This document shows, one piece after another, positions 1 to 7,886 of a stretch of DNA of 13,940 bases (positions are counted from its first letter, which is position 1; each line of letters begins with the position of its first letter). The translations under genes and the position numbers were made by a program. The notes under the pieces are model-generated. The model did not search any database. It saw only the letters and a program-made list of their open reading frames with translations, and was not told the DNA's origin. The stretch is from contig JAEENZ010000143.1 of NCBI GenBank assembly GCA_016283985.1, forward strand, positions 1 to 13,940, written 5' to 3'. This DNA is from Bacteroidales bacterium. Lineage in GTDB: Bacteria > Bacteroidota > Bacteroidia > Bacteroidales > UBA932.

Positions 1-1
1 C

Positions 2-112
2 GGTGCCAACCGCAAGCTCCCGAACTACAGCCAGATCGCCAAGGTCGAGGTGGTCCTCGTGCCTTTCGAGAAGACTCCGAAGATGAGTATCAAACGCTTC
101 ATGTACAAATAG
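2..112 (+). CDS. 3' end of probable long-chain acyl-CoA ligase (AMP-binding family), partial
   Basis: Reading from base 2 there are 36 codons to a TAG at 110-112. The tail contains NRKLPNYSQIAKVEVV and ends PFEKTPKMSIKRFMYK. A closing KTPxxxIKR-type segment with the late catalytic Lys region is typical of the C-terminus of AMP-dependent synthetases of the long-chain fatty acid-CoA ligase type, which activate fatty acids to acyl-AMP and then acyl-CoA at the inner membrane or in the cytosol. Only the tail is visible, so the substrate cannot be judged, and another adenylate-forming ligase is possible. It is followed after about 46 nt by a hairpin terminator, which separates it from htpG. Confidence 0.65.
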   Translation, partial: GANRKLPNYSQIAKVEVVLVPFEKTPKMSIKRFMYK

Positions 113-158
113 ACTGACAATTTGGCGGGAAACTGCCAGTGGAACATAAATTGAAGAT

Positions 159-194
159 AATACCGGGACCTCTTGACGGAGCGTCCCGGTATTT
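159..194 (+). terminator. Hairpin terminator between the acyl-CoA ligase-like gene and htpG
   Basis: An 11-bp perfect inverted repeat (159-169 with 183-193, core ACCGGGAC/GTCCCGGT) encloses a 13-nt loop. It is preceded by A's and followed by a short TTT, so it could terminate the upstream gene. It ends only 17 nt before the htpG start codon, so the htpG promoter must overlap it or lie upstream and read through it. A weak -7-like TAAATTG at 196-202 is the only candidate promoter seen. Confidence 0.6.
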
Positions 195-211
195 GTAAAT
201 TGTCACGCATT

Positions 212-2062
212 ATGGAAAACAAAGGAAAAATAGGAGTAACCACCGAGAATATATTCCCGGTCATCAAGCAATTCCTTTATTCCGATCACGAGATCTTTCT
301 CCGTGAATTGGTGGCGAATGCGGTAGATGCGACCCGCAAGCTCCAGGTGCTCGCATCCAACGGCGAGTTCAAGGGCGAACTCGGCGACCTCAAGGTCGAG
401 ATAGAACTGGACGAGAAGAAAAAGACCCTCAAGGTCATCGACCACGGCATAGGCATGACAGCCGAAGAGGTCGACAAGTACATCAACCAGATCGCATTCT
501 CCTCCGCCGGGGAGTTTCTCGAGAAGTACAAGGACCAGAACATCATAGGCCATTTCGGTCTGGGATTCTATTCCGCCTTCATGGTGAGCGAGAAGGTCAC
601 CATTGACAGCCTTTCCTGGCAGGAGGGCGCAAAGGCCGTCAAATGGACCTGCGACGGATCTCCGGAATACAGCATGGAGGATGGCAAGAAGGCCGACCGT
701 GGCACTGTCATCACCCTTTATCTCGACAAGGACAGTGACGAATTCGCGGCCAAGGGCCGTATCTCCCAGCTCCTTGGCAAGTACTGCAAGTTCATGCCGG
801 TGCCGGTCGTTTTCGGCAAAAAGACCGAGTGGAAAGACGGTAAGGAAGTGGAGAAAGATGAAGACAACGTTATCAACAGCATTGATCCCATCTGGACCAA
901 GGCCCCTTCGGAGCTTAAGGATGAAGACTACAAGAACTTCTACAAGGCCCTCTATCCCTTCGAAGAGGAACCCATGTTCTGGATACACCTGAACGTGGAT
1001 TATCCCTTCAACCTCACCGGCGTTCTCTACTTCCCCAAGATCAAGGAGCGCATGGCCATCGACAAGAACAAGATACAGCTCTACTGCAACCAGATGTTCG
1101 TGACAGACCATGTAGACAACATAGTGCCGGACTTCCTCACCCTGCTTCACGGCGTGATTGATTCCCCGGACATCCCTCTGAATGTGAGCCGCAGCTATCT
1201 GCAGAGCGACGCCAATGTCAAGAAGATAAGCACCTACATCACCAAGAAGGTGGCCGACCGGCTGGAAGAGATATTCAAGGAGCAGCGCCAGCAGTTCGAA
1301 GAGAAGTGGGACAATCTGAAACTCTTCATCGAATACGGCATGCTGTCGGACGAGAAGTTCTGCGAGCGCGCGATGAACTTCGCCCTTCTGAAGAATACCG
1401 ACGGTAAGTACTTCAGCTTCGAGGATTACCGCAAGGGAATCGAGACCGAACAGACCGACAAGGACAAGAAAGTAGTCTACCTGTATGCCACGGACGTGGA
1501 GGCCCAGTACGGGCAGATAGAGGCAGCGAAGAAGTTAGGATACGATGTACTGCTTATGGACTGCGAGCTGGATTCCCACTTCGTGAACCTGCTTGAGCAG
1601 AAGCTGAAGGATGCGCGCTTCGCACGCGTAGACTCCGACTCCGTGGATAACCTTATTCCGAAGGAAGACAAGGTGAAACCCGAGATGAGCGAAGATGACA
1701 AGAAGGCTCTGGATGAACTCTTCAAGGCAGTGCTGCCCGCCGGGAACGAGTACTATGTCGAAGCCGAAAACCTCGGCGAGACATCCGCACCCGTGCTGAT
1801 CACCCGCAATGAATTCATGCGCCGCTACCGCGAGATGAGCGCCCTGGGCGGGGGCATGAACTTCTACGGCGAGATGCCGGAGTCGTTCAACATCAAGGTG
1901 AACATGGAGAATCCCCTGATTTCCAAGATCTGGGAAAGCAAGGACAAGGAATCCCCGCTGCTCCGTCAGGTGGTGGACCTGGCCCTTCTTTCCAACGGCA
2001 TGCTGAAGGGCAAGGCCCTTGCGGAATTCATCGCCAGAAGCGAAGAGTTGCTGCAACGTTAG
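212..2062 (+). CDS. htpG: Molecular chaperone HtpG (Hsp90 family)
   Basis: This is a 616-residue cytosolic Hsp90 homologue, an ATP-dependent homodimeric chaperone acting on partly folded clients. The N-terminal GHKL ATPase domain shows FLRELVANAVDA (residues 29-40, with the Mg/ATP-linked E32 and N36), DHGIGM (77-82) and the lid/glycine-rich IIGHFGLGFYSAFMVS (111-126). The middle domain contains RSYLQSD, matching the Hsp90 segment with the ATP-contacting Arg, and the dimerisation domain ends in LARSEELLQR-like helices. Length is normal for bacterial HtpG. The reading frame stays open upstream to 173, but the ATG at 212 gives the canonical short N-terminus and avoids reading through the terminator hairpin. 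Usual ISNASDA is replaced by VANAVDA, a mild variant. It appears monocistronic, with a terminator at 2169-2202, and has no evident link to the carbohydrate genes. Confidence 0.97.
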   Translation: MENKGKIGVTTENIFPVIKQFLYSDHEIFLRELVANAVDATRKLQVLASNGEFKGELGDLKVEIELDEKKKTLKVIDHGIGMTAEEVDKYINQIAFSSAGEFLEKYKDQNIIGHFGLGFYSAFMVSEKVTIDSLSWQEGAKAVKWTCDGSPEYSMEDGKKADRGTVITLYLDKDSDEFAAKGRISQLLGKYCKFMPVPVVFGKKTEWKDGKEVEKDEDNVINSIDPIWTKAPSELKDEDYKNFYKALYPFEEEPMFWIHLNVDYPFNLTGVLYFPKIKERMAIDKNKIQLYCNQMFVTDHVDNIVPDFLTLLHGVIDSPDIPLNVSRSYLQSDANVKKISTYITKKVADRLEEIFKEQRQQFEEKWDNLKLFIEYGMLSDEKFCERAMNFALLKNTDGKYFSFEDYRKGIETEQTDKDKKVVYLYATDVEAQYGQIEAAKKLGYDVLLMDCELDSHFVNLLEQKLKDARFARVDSDSVDNLIPKEDKVKPEMSEDDKKALDELFKAVLPAGNEYYVEAENLGETSAPVLITRNEFMRRYREMSALGGGMNFYGEMPESFNIKVNMENPLISKIWESKDKESPLLRQVVDLALLSNGMLKGKALAEFIARSEELLQR

Positions 2063-2109
2063 AGGCATGATCTGCATCTTCATAGTGGTTTATAACAAGG
2101 CAGTACACT

Positions 2110-2160
2110 ATGAAACGATTTCAGATCTTTTTAGCGGTGGTTTTATCGGCAATACTTTAG
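2110..2160 (+). other. 16-codon hydrophobic mini-ORF between htpG and its terminator
   Basis: ATG at 2110 opens a 16-codon frame, MKRFQIFLAVVLSAIL, closed by TAG at 2158-2160, eight bases before the terminator stem. It has the shape of a signal-peptide N-region plus hydrophobic core. It may be the relic of a lost secreted protein gene, a tiny membrane peptide or a leader peptide, or a chance frame. No ribosome-binding site or promoter of its own was recognised. Confidence 0.2.
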
Positions 2161-2168
2161 TTAACTAC

Positions 2169-2202
2169 AAAGCGGCGTCCCAGAAGGGCGCCGCTTTTTT
2201 TT
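2169..2202 (+). terminator. Strong intrinsic terminator after htpG
   Basis: AAAGCGGCG at 2169-2177 pairs perfectly with CGCCGCTTT at 2189-2197, extended inward by a G-U and two G-C pairs around the small loop CAGAA, and followed by an uninterrupted T tract to 2202. This is a textbook Rho-independent terminator and isolates htpG from the operon starting at 2245. Confidence 0.9.
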
Positions 2203-2217
2203 GTATGCCGAATTTCC

Positions 2218-2225
2218 TATATTTG
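2218..2225 (+). promoter_or_regulatory. Bacteroidetes -7 element for the ADP-ribosylglycohydrolase-fold/GH106 operon
   Basis: TATATTTG is a perfect match to the Bacteroidetes sigma(ABfr) -7 consensus TAnnTTTG. The nearest upstream TTTG is at 2200-2203 inside the terminator T tract, with a 14-nt spacer that is shorter than usual, so the -33 element is uncertain. Transcription would start near 2229-2232, leaving a leader of about 15 nt before the ATG at 2245. Confidence 0.6.
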
Positions 2226-2244
2226 TAGTATCAACACTGCAATT

Positions 2245-3810
2245 ATGAAAATACGCAATCTGATCCTTCTCCTTTCCGGCATCATGCTTCTTGCCGCCTC
2301 TGCCGGCGCAGATGCCAAATCTAAAAAGACCGTTATTCCCGCCGAAGTAAAAATGACCAAGCAGGTCCTCCAGGACAAGATCCGTGGGGCGTGGGCCGGG
2401 CAGGTCATAGGCTGCACATATGGAGGACCTACCGAATTCAAGTACTCCAACTTCATTCCGGATGAATATCCCATCGACTGGAATGAACATATAGTCAAGT
2501 GGTGGTATGATCATACCCCCGGTCTCTATGACGACGTGTACATGGACCTCACATTCGTCGAGGTTTTCGACCGTGAGGGACTCGATGCTCCAGTGGAATC
2601 CTTTGCGAAAGCATTCGCGAATGCAGGATATCCTCTCTGGCACGCCAATCTGCAGGCACGCTACAATATCCTGCAGGGCATCATGCCTCCGGAATCCGGT
2701 CATTGGAAGAACAATGCCCATTCCGATGATATCGACTTTCAGATAGAAGCGGATTATGCCGGCATCATGGCTCCCGGAATGATCAATGCGGCGGTCGGAT
2801 ACACCGATGATATTGGCCACATAATGAACTATGGCGACGGCTGGTACGGGGGAGTGTACGTGGCGGCTATGTATGCCCTGGCTTTCGTATCCAACGACAT
2901 CCCGTTCATCGTCAGCGAAGCACTCAAGACCATCCCTGCGCAGAGCAGGTACTACAAGTGCATGGCGGACGTTATCAAATGGTGGAAGCAGTATCCGGAC
3001 GACTGGCACATCACCTGGGCCCTTGCCAACGAGAAGTACGGCTACGACATAGGCTGCCCCAGTGGCTTCAGCTCCGCTTTCAATATCGACGCAGTCATCA
3101 ACAGCGCCTACATCATTATAGGTCTCCTCTACGGTAACGGCAACTTCTACCGCACCATCGACATATCCACCCGCTGCGGCTACGATTCCGACTGCAACCC
3201 TGCATCCGCCGGAGGCATCCTGGGCACCGTTCTCGGCTTCAACAAGATTCCCGCCTACTGGAAAACGCCCATCTACGAGGTTGAGGACATGGATTTCAAA
3301 TACACCGATATCTCCCTGAACCGTGTGTACAAGATGAGTTTCAAGCAGGCGCTCAAGGTGATCGAACTGAACGGCGGCAGCACCGAGGGCCCGAGCGTGA
3401 CCATCAAGACCCAGAAGCCTCAGGCAGTGCGTCTGGAGCAGGGCTTCGAAGGCCACTGGCCGGTATCCAAGACGGATATCAAGAAGACTCCCTGGCAGAT
3501 GGGAGATTATGCCTTCACCGGCAAGGGTGCCATCCTGACATATCATTTCACCCTGCCCAAGCCCTACAATGTGACGGACTACAAGGCAAACGTCGAGGTC
3601 TGGGTGGATGGCAAGCTCTACAAGACCGTCCAGCTGCCCACTGCCGGAAACGGCCAGACCCGCGAGATCTGCGGCATATGGGACCTCCCCATGGGCGAGC
3701 ACAAAGTGGCAGTAAAGTGGACCAACAAGCCCGGCGACATCAACATGGTAGTCGACTGCATCAACGTTTTCTCCGATAAACCAGCACCCGTAAAGCACGT
3801 AGACAAATGA
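2245..3810 (+). CDS. Secreted ADP-ribosylglycohydrolase-fold protein with C-terminal beta-sandwich
   Basis: The 521-residue product opens with a signal peptide (MKIRNLILLLSGIMLLAASA, probable cleavage after residues 22-24), so it is exported. Residues about 40-335 show the ADP-ribosylglycohydrolase (DraG/ARH-like, PF03747) pattern: a glycine-rich N-terminal segment GAWAGQVIGCTYGGPTEF (48-65), an acidic pair DDVYMD (96-101), HSDDIDFQIEADY (159-171) and the late metal-site motif RCGYDSDCNPASAGGILG (310-327), which corresponds to the GGDTDT-type motif of the family. These Asp residues normally bind two Mg ions. Residues about 395-512 look like a beta-sandwich with alternating strands. An exported copy tied by an ATGA overlap to a rhamnosidase is unlikely to process ADP-ribosylated protein. 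I infer a glycosidase-like role on plant glycan fragments, but the reaction is unknown. Confidence 0.85.
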   Translation: MKIRNLILLLSGIMLLAASAGADAKSKKTVIPAEVKMTKQVLQDKIRGAWAGQVIGCTYGGPTEFKYSNFIPDEYPIDWNEHIVKWWYDHTPGLYDDVYMDLTFVEVFDREGLDAPVESFAKAFANAGYPLWHANLQARYNILQGIMPPESGHWKNNAHSDDIDFQIEADYAGIMAPGMINAAVGYTDDIGHIMNYGDGWYGGVYVAAMYALAFVSNDIPFIVSEALKTIPAQSRYYKCMADVIKWWKQYPDDWHITWALANEKYGYDIGCPSGFSSAFNIDAVINSAYIIIGLLYGNGNFYRTIDISTRCGYDSDCNPASAGGILGTVLGFNKIPAYWKTPIYEVEDMDFKYTDISLNRVYKMSFKQALKVIELNGGSTEGPSVTIKTQKPQAVRLEQGFEGHWPVSKTDIKKTPWQMGDYAFTGKGAILTYHFTLPKPYNVTDYKANVEVWVDGKLYKTVQLPTAGNGQTREICGIWDLPMGEHKVAVKWTNKPGDINMVVDCINVFSDKPAPVKHVDK

Positions 3811-6623
3811 AAAGGATCCTATTAGCACTCGCTGCACTCGTTCTGGCGCTGCCCGCTTTCTCCATCAGTTCAAAGGCCGTATTCCAGGCCTTCCAGAACC
3901 CGTCGGATGCCTATCGGCCCTATGTGCGCTGGTGGTGGAACGGGGACCGCGTAGATGAGGCGGAGATCCGCCGGGAGCTGAATCTCCTGAAAGAAGCCGG
4001 AATCGCCGGCGTGGAGATCAATCCCATTTCCTTCCCCGGGCGTCCGGACGATGCCCTGGGCAAGAAATCCCTGGTCTGGCTCAGCGACGAGTGGATAGAC
4101 ATGCTCGGCGTGGCTTTCGACGAGGCGAAGAAGCTCGGCATGACCTGCGACCTTATTGTCGGTTCCGGCTGGCCTTTCGGCTCAGAAACCCTTCCGCGCG
4201 ATGAGCGCGCCTCAGTGATCCTGACCTACTGCGACAAGGCCATGGGCGGGGCGGTGTACGACAAATCCCTCTTCCATGTCTATAAGGAGCTGGATCCAAA
4301 GGTTTCCATCCCCAATCCCGGGCGTGTGCCTGAGTTGCTTAAGGTGCTGCTGGTGCCGGATCCTATAAACGACCTCTCCGAGGCCCAGGACATCACCGAC
4401 AAGGTGAAGAGGAACACCATCAAGATGAAGATTCCCGCCGGCAAGTGGCAGGTATATTATATGGTGAAGTACAACTCCTTCGCCAGCGTAATTAATGGCG
4501 CTCCCGGTGCCGCAGGCCCCATCCTGGACCATATGAACGCGGCCGCCGTGCGCAAGTATCTCGACCGCATGTCCGACCGCATCGAAGCTAAGCTGGGCCC
4601 TCTGTCCAACCACCTACGCGCCTTCTTTGTGGACAGCATGGAGCTCGAGGGAGCCAACTGGACGGGTGATTTCGCAGAACAGTTCAAGGCCCGCAGAGGC
4701 TACGACATCCTGCCCTGGCTGCCCTTCACCATGTTCAAACTCCGCCGCCTCGGCGAGGTCGAGGACTTCAACTACGGCTGCGCCAAGGGTGAGAAGTTCC
4801 AGAACCAGGTGAACCGCGCCCGCTACGACTTCGAGCTGACCAAGGCGGAACTCCTGGAAGAGCGCTTCTTCAAGGTTTACGAGCAGTGGGCTCGCGACCA
4901 TGGCGTGAAATCCCGCGCGCAGGGCTACGGATGCGGATTCTTCATCGAAGAAACCTCCATGGGCCTCGACATCCCCGAAGGCGAGTCCTGGACAACCAAC
5001 TGGCTGCGCCACGTGGTGGGCGAGGAGATGGGAGACGAAGACTACCGCCGTGGCCGCGGATATACCATGATAGACAAGTACGTATCTTCCGCCGCCCATC
5101 TTACCGGCAAGCGTCTGGTGAGCTGCGAGGAAATGACCAATACCTACAACGTGTTCTCCACCTCCCTGGAATACCTGAAGGTGGGCTCGGACATGAGCTG
5201 CATCTCCGGCATCACCCACTCGGTGTGGCACGGATTCAACTACTCACCCAAGGAAGCCCCCTTCCCTGGCTGGGTGCAGTACGGCAGCTACTATAACGAG
5301 AAGAACACCTGGTGGCCTTATTGGAAACTGCTGAACGACTACCGCGCCCGCATGGGTGCCCTGGTGCGCAACGCGGATATGTACACCGACATGGCCATCC
5401 TGCCCGCCAATGCCGACCTCTGGTCTACCATGGGCGTGCAGACAGAGCCCTTCCCGGTGAAGCTCAACATCCCCTATACCTCGCTGGTCTGGGAGGCCAT
5501 CCACAAGAATGGAGGCGGTGCTGACTATGTGTCCGAGAGTATCCTGGCAGGAGCCACAGTCAAGAATGGCAAACTATGCTACGGCCCCAAGAAGTACGGG
5601 GTGCTGTTCACCGTCGAGGTGCGCGGCACGACCGTCGAGGCCATGGAGAAGATACGCGAGTTCGTGCTCGGCGGCGGCCGTGTGTTCTGCATAGAGGCCT
5701 ATCCCGAGAAATCGGTTGGAATGCAGGATTTCGAGGCCCGTGATGCCCGCATCCAGGCAATCGTGGACGAACTCAAGAAGACCGGCCGCTTCATCCTTCT
5801 TCCCAAGCCGGAAGGGGACCACTTCCTGGAGTGGTACACGGATGTGGCTGCGAAGTACAATCTCCCTTCTTCTGTGAAGATTGGCACCCCCGACCGTTTC
5901 CTTCTCCAGAACCGCTATACCATGGATGACGGCAGCGATTTCTACTTCTTCGTGAATGCCAGCAGGCTCGAAGGCAAGTCCACCGACATTACCTTCCCCG
6001 CATCCATCACCAAGGGCCGTAAGGCGTGGATATACGACCCCGCCACAGGCAAGCGTCATCCGCTCAAACTGGATGCCTCCGGCAAGGTGCATTTCGACTT
6101 CGGCCCGTCCGAGAGCTTCGTATTCATGTTCAACAAGATGGGAGGCGAGGCTACTGCGTACAAGAAGCTTCCCGTATCTGGAGCAAAGCCTGTAGAAGTG
6201 AAGGACTGGGCGGTAACGCTGGTCAATCCTGAAGTTCCGGACGTGCCCGGAACCACCATGGAAAAGCTCGTGGACCTGAAGGATACCGAGGAGTATAAGA
6301 ACTTCATGGGAACCGCCACATACACGGCCAGGTTCACGGTCTCAGGCGCCCTTCCGAAGTATCTGAACCTTGGCAAGGTGGGCTATATCGCAGAAGTCAG
6401 CATTAACGGCAAGCCTGCAGGCCTGCATTGGTATGGTGACGCCGTGCTTCCGGTCGACGGCCTGGTGAAGGCTGGGGACAATACCATCGAGGTGAAGGTT
6501 ACGACTCTTATGAGTAACTATATGCAGACTCTCACCGAGAATCGCAATGCCCAGCGCTTCGTGCTCCGCCGGAATACGCCTCTCAAGCCCGCCGGCCTGA
6601 TCGGTCCGGTGGTACTCTACTGA
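3807..6623 (+). CDS. GH106-type alpha-L-rhamnosidase, secreted
   Basis: This 938-residue protein has a signal peptide (MKRILLALAALVLALPAFS, cleavage near residue 19). The N-terminal segment PYVRWWWNGDRVDEAEIRRE (38-57), continuing to GVEINPI near residue 74, is characteristic of GH106 proteins (PF17132), enzymes that release alpha-L-rhamnose from pectic and other glycans. Candidate acidic active-site regions are FVDSMELEG (274-282) and LVSCEEMTN (437-445). I did not assign the catalytic pair. A C-terminal galactose-binding-like domain (about 800-938) includes GYIAEVSINGKPAGLHW. It is slightly shorter than many GH106 enzymes (about 1000-1100 residues) but appears complete. Its ATG overlaps the TGA of the preceding gene (ATGA), implying translational coupling. 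A REP-like hairpin starts 15 nt after its stop. Confidence 0.88.
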   Translation: MKRILLALAALVLALPAFSISSKAVFQAFQNPSDAYRPYVRWWWNGDRVDEAEIRRELNLLKEAGIAGVEINPISFPGRPDDALGKKSLVWLSDEWIDMLGVAFDEAKKLGMTCDLIVGSGWPFGSETLPRDERASVILTYCDKAMGGAVYDKSLFHVYKELDPKVSIPNPGRVPELLKVLLVPDPINDLSEAQDITDKVKRNTIKMKIPAGKWQVYYMVKYNSFASVINGAPGAAGPILDHMNAAAVRKYLDRMSDRIEAKLGPLSNHLRAFFVDSMELEGANWTGDFAEQFKARRGYDILPWLPFTMFKLRRLGEVEDFNYGCAKGEKFQNQVNRARYDFELTKAELLEERFFKVYEQWARDHGVKSRAQGYGCGFFIEETSMGLDIPEGESWTTNWLRHVVGEEMGDEDYRRGRGYTMIDKYVSSAAHLTGKRLVSCEEMTNTYNVFSTSLEYLKVGSDMSCISGITHSVWHGFNYSPKEAPFPGWVQYGSYYNEKNTWWPYWKLLNDYRARMGALVRNADMYTDMAILPANADLWSTMGVQTEPFPVKLNIPYTSLVWEAIHKNGGGADYVSESILAGATVKNGKLCYGPKKYGVLFTVEVRGTTVEAMEKIREFVLGGGRVFCIEAYPEKSVGMQDFEARDARIQAIVDELKKTGRFILLPKPEGDHFLEWYTDVAAKYNLPSSVKIGTPDRFLLQNRYTMDDGSDFYFFVNASRLEGKSTDITFPASITKGRKAWIYDPATGKRHPLKLDASGKVHFDFGPSESFVFMFNKMGGEATAYKKLPVSGAKPVEVKDWAVTLVNPEVPDVPGTTMEKLVDLKDTEEYKNFMGTATYTARFTVSGALPKYLNLGKVGYIAEVSINGKPAGLHWYGDAVLPVDGLVKAGDNTIEVKVTTLMSNYMQTLTENRNAQRFVLRRNTPLKPAGLIGPVVLY

Positions 6624-6638
6624 TTCCGGTCTCTGATT

Positions 6639-6677
6639 GTGTCCGTGCGTGGAAAGCCGTATTTCACGCACGGACAC
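6639..6677. repeat. REP-like palindrome L1 (3' side of the RAYT gene)
   Basis: GTGTCCGTGCGTG (6639-6651) is the exact reverse complement of CACGCACGGACAC (6665-6677). A G-U and two A-T pairs extend the stem inward, leaving a loop of about 7 nt (6655-6661). It carries the shared core CCGTGCGT/ACGCACGG. It sits 15 nt after the GH106 stop and may also protect or terminate that transcript, but no T tract follows. Confidence 0.9.
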
Positions 6678-6692
6678 TGCTTTAATTGGCAT

Positions 6693-6726
6693 CCCGTGCG
6701 TAGAATAGGCTTGTTTACGCACCGGG
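6693..6726. repeat. REP-like palindrome L2 (between L1 and the RAYT stop)
   Basis: CCCGTGCGTA (6693-6702) pairs with TACGCACCGGG (6716-6726) over 10 bp with one bulged C. The 13-nt loop is 6703-6715. It is separated from L1 by the 15-nt spacer TGCTTTAATTGGCAT and ends 7 nt before the RAYT stop codon complement. The bulge is the only interruption in the arms. Confidence 0.85.
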
Positions 6727-6733
6727 TGTTTCG

Positions 6734-7663
6734 TCATTTCCCGAACAGTTCGGCAATTAGAGCTCTGTCCAACCTGAGCATACGCTGAATCTGTCCTTCC
6801 GATGCATTGTAATTCGAGCGAAGTATTTTTGCGAGAGATATTTTATCGTCTACAGGTAACATGGTAGGACGTACTCCTCCATAATTCTGTTTTGAAAGTA
6901 GAGTGAGAACTGCAAACATTTCTTCATCTGGTAAAACAACAGCATCTCCAAGACGTTTGGCTACCTCGGAATATGCTTCATAATTCTTGGTTAATAATGA
7001 GAAATAGTGATGGGCATCTCTAAACACTGCCATCCCTGTTTTAGAGCAATAGCAAGCTGGTGAGATAATATCTCCTGATACAATATAATCATCTGGTAAA
7101 GATGCTGCCCTCCCTTTGCAAATCATACGTTTTTTCAGGTCCGGCAAGTCTTTGTATTTTATGAAAGACGAAGGATCGAGGCTTTTCCCCCAATACAAGT
7201 CTCCGCTACCCCATGGGTATGAGTAAGGGGTGTAGGAATTATTGGCGACATATCCATTCCGGTTAACATAGCAAATCTCTATTCTGAGTGTCCGGAGGTC
7301 CAAAATAGGAATGGGTGTCGAACAGGTGAATCTGCTCAAGTCCACATATCGTCCCTGCGAAGAATAGTAGCGTTTCAATCGTTTTTTAATTGACTCGAAG
7401 AATAAAATGCAATCTTCTTCCGATCCCTTCAAGATAAAATGCAGGTGATTGCTCATCACCTCAAATGTGATTATCTTAACAGGGGAGACCGCAGCAACTA
7501 TAGCGATTGTATTCATGATGAAGCGATAATCATCGATAGTCTCAAACAATAGTTCTGTGAATTGGCCGGGTGTGCATAGGTGCCAGAAAGGACCTTCTCT
7601 CAAGAAGAGAGCTTCACATTTCCTCTCTATTTCAGAATAATTATACTCTCGTTTTACAATCAT
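6734..7663 (-). CDS. REP-associated tyrosine transposase (RAYT)-like HUH/Y1 protein with extra C-terminal domain
   Basis: The 309-residue protein carries the IS200/Y1 transposase signature (PF01797). The metal-binding HUH motif is H73-L-H75 in FEVMSNHLHFILKG (67-80). The segment IEICYVNRNGYV (128-139), followed by YSYPWGSGDLYW (147-158), matches the RAYT pattern Y-I-H-x-N-P-V ... Y-P-W-S-S. Y132 is the likely nucleophile for single-strand DNA cleavage. RAYTs nick and rejoin single-stranded DNA at REP hairpins. Residues about 160-309 exceed the usual catalytic core. The end (SLAKILRSNYNASEGQIQRM, 276-295, to ELF) looks like a helix-turn-helix. I chose ATG at 7663, preceded by the A/G-rich TAAAGAAAAAAC, over the in-frame ATG at 7762, whose extra 33 residues lie in repeat-derived DNA. 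The gene is AT-richer than its neighbours, suggesting transfer. REP-like hairpins flank both ends. Confidence 0.85.
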   Translation of the reverse strand: MIVKREYNYSEIERKCEALFLREGPFWHLCTPGQFTELLFETIDDYRFIMNTIAIVAAVSPVKIITFEVMSNHLHFILKGSEEDCILFFESIKKRLKRYYSSQGRYVDLSRFTCSTPIPILDLRTLRIEICYVNRNGYVANNSYTPYSYPWGSGDLYWGKSLDPSSFIKYKDLPDLKKRMICKGRAASLPDDYIVSGDIISPACYCSKTGMAVFRDAHHYFSLLTKNYEAYSEVAKRLGDAVVLPDEEMFAVLTLLSKQNYGGVRPTMLPVDDKISLAKILRSNYNASEGQIQRMLRLDRALIAELFGK

Positions 7664-7739
7664 TGTTTTTTCTTTAATCCCAAATACCAGAGACCCTCTG
7701 AATGTCCCAGTTTCCGCAGACACACTTGGTATTCCGGAT

Positions 7740-7754
7740 TCCACGGACACAATG
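7740..7754 (-). repeat. Degenerate REP-like half-site upstream of the RAYT gene
   Basis: On the - strand the sequence reads ATTGTGTCCGTGGAA, sharing the 12-base string ATTGTGTCCGTG with the left edge of L1 (6637 onwards). Further similarity continues into the L1 loop (GAATCCGGAATA against GAAAGCCGTATT). The matching right arm is not preserved. I read this as the remnant of an inverted, decayed palindrome, a tentative call. Confidence 0.4.
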
Positions 7755-7834
7755 GGTGACATTCAATGGCCAAGATAGAAACAATGACAGAAATAATGGG
7801 GGTACAACAGTAGGTAAAAACTAAAATATAAAGT

Positions 7835-7869
7835 TTCCGTGCGTGAAACATTAATATCTACGCACGGAA
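7835..7869. repeat. REP-like palindrome R1
   Basis: TTCCGTGCGT (7835-7844) is the exact reverse complement of ACGCACGGAA (7860-7869), with a 15-nt AT-rich loop (7845-7859). It carries the full core in both arms. It is the first of three palindromes spaced 17 nt apart. Confidence 0.9.
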
Positions 7870-7886
7870 GACGTAAATCCAAGCCC

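Noticed and set aside
173..211. Upstream in-frame start for htpG at 173
   Set aside because: The 13 extra residues are encoded by the loop and right arm of the terminator hairpin and do not belong to HtpG. ATG at 212 gives the family N-terminus.
2161..3837. 558-codon open frame on the - strand
   Set aside because: It lies antisense to the ADP-ribosylglycohydrolase-fold gene, runs through a terminator, and has no recognisable family. It is a mirror of high-GC coding sequence.
7664..7762. Longer RAYT start at 7762
   Set aside because: The added 33 residues include repeat-derived sequence and are not part of the family fold. ATG at 7663 has an A/G-rich upstream stretch.
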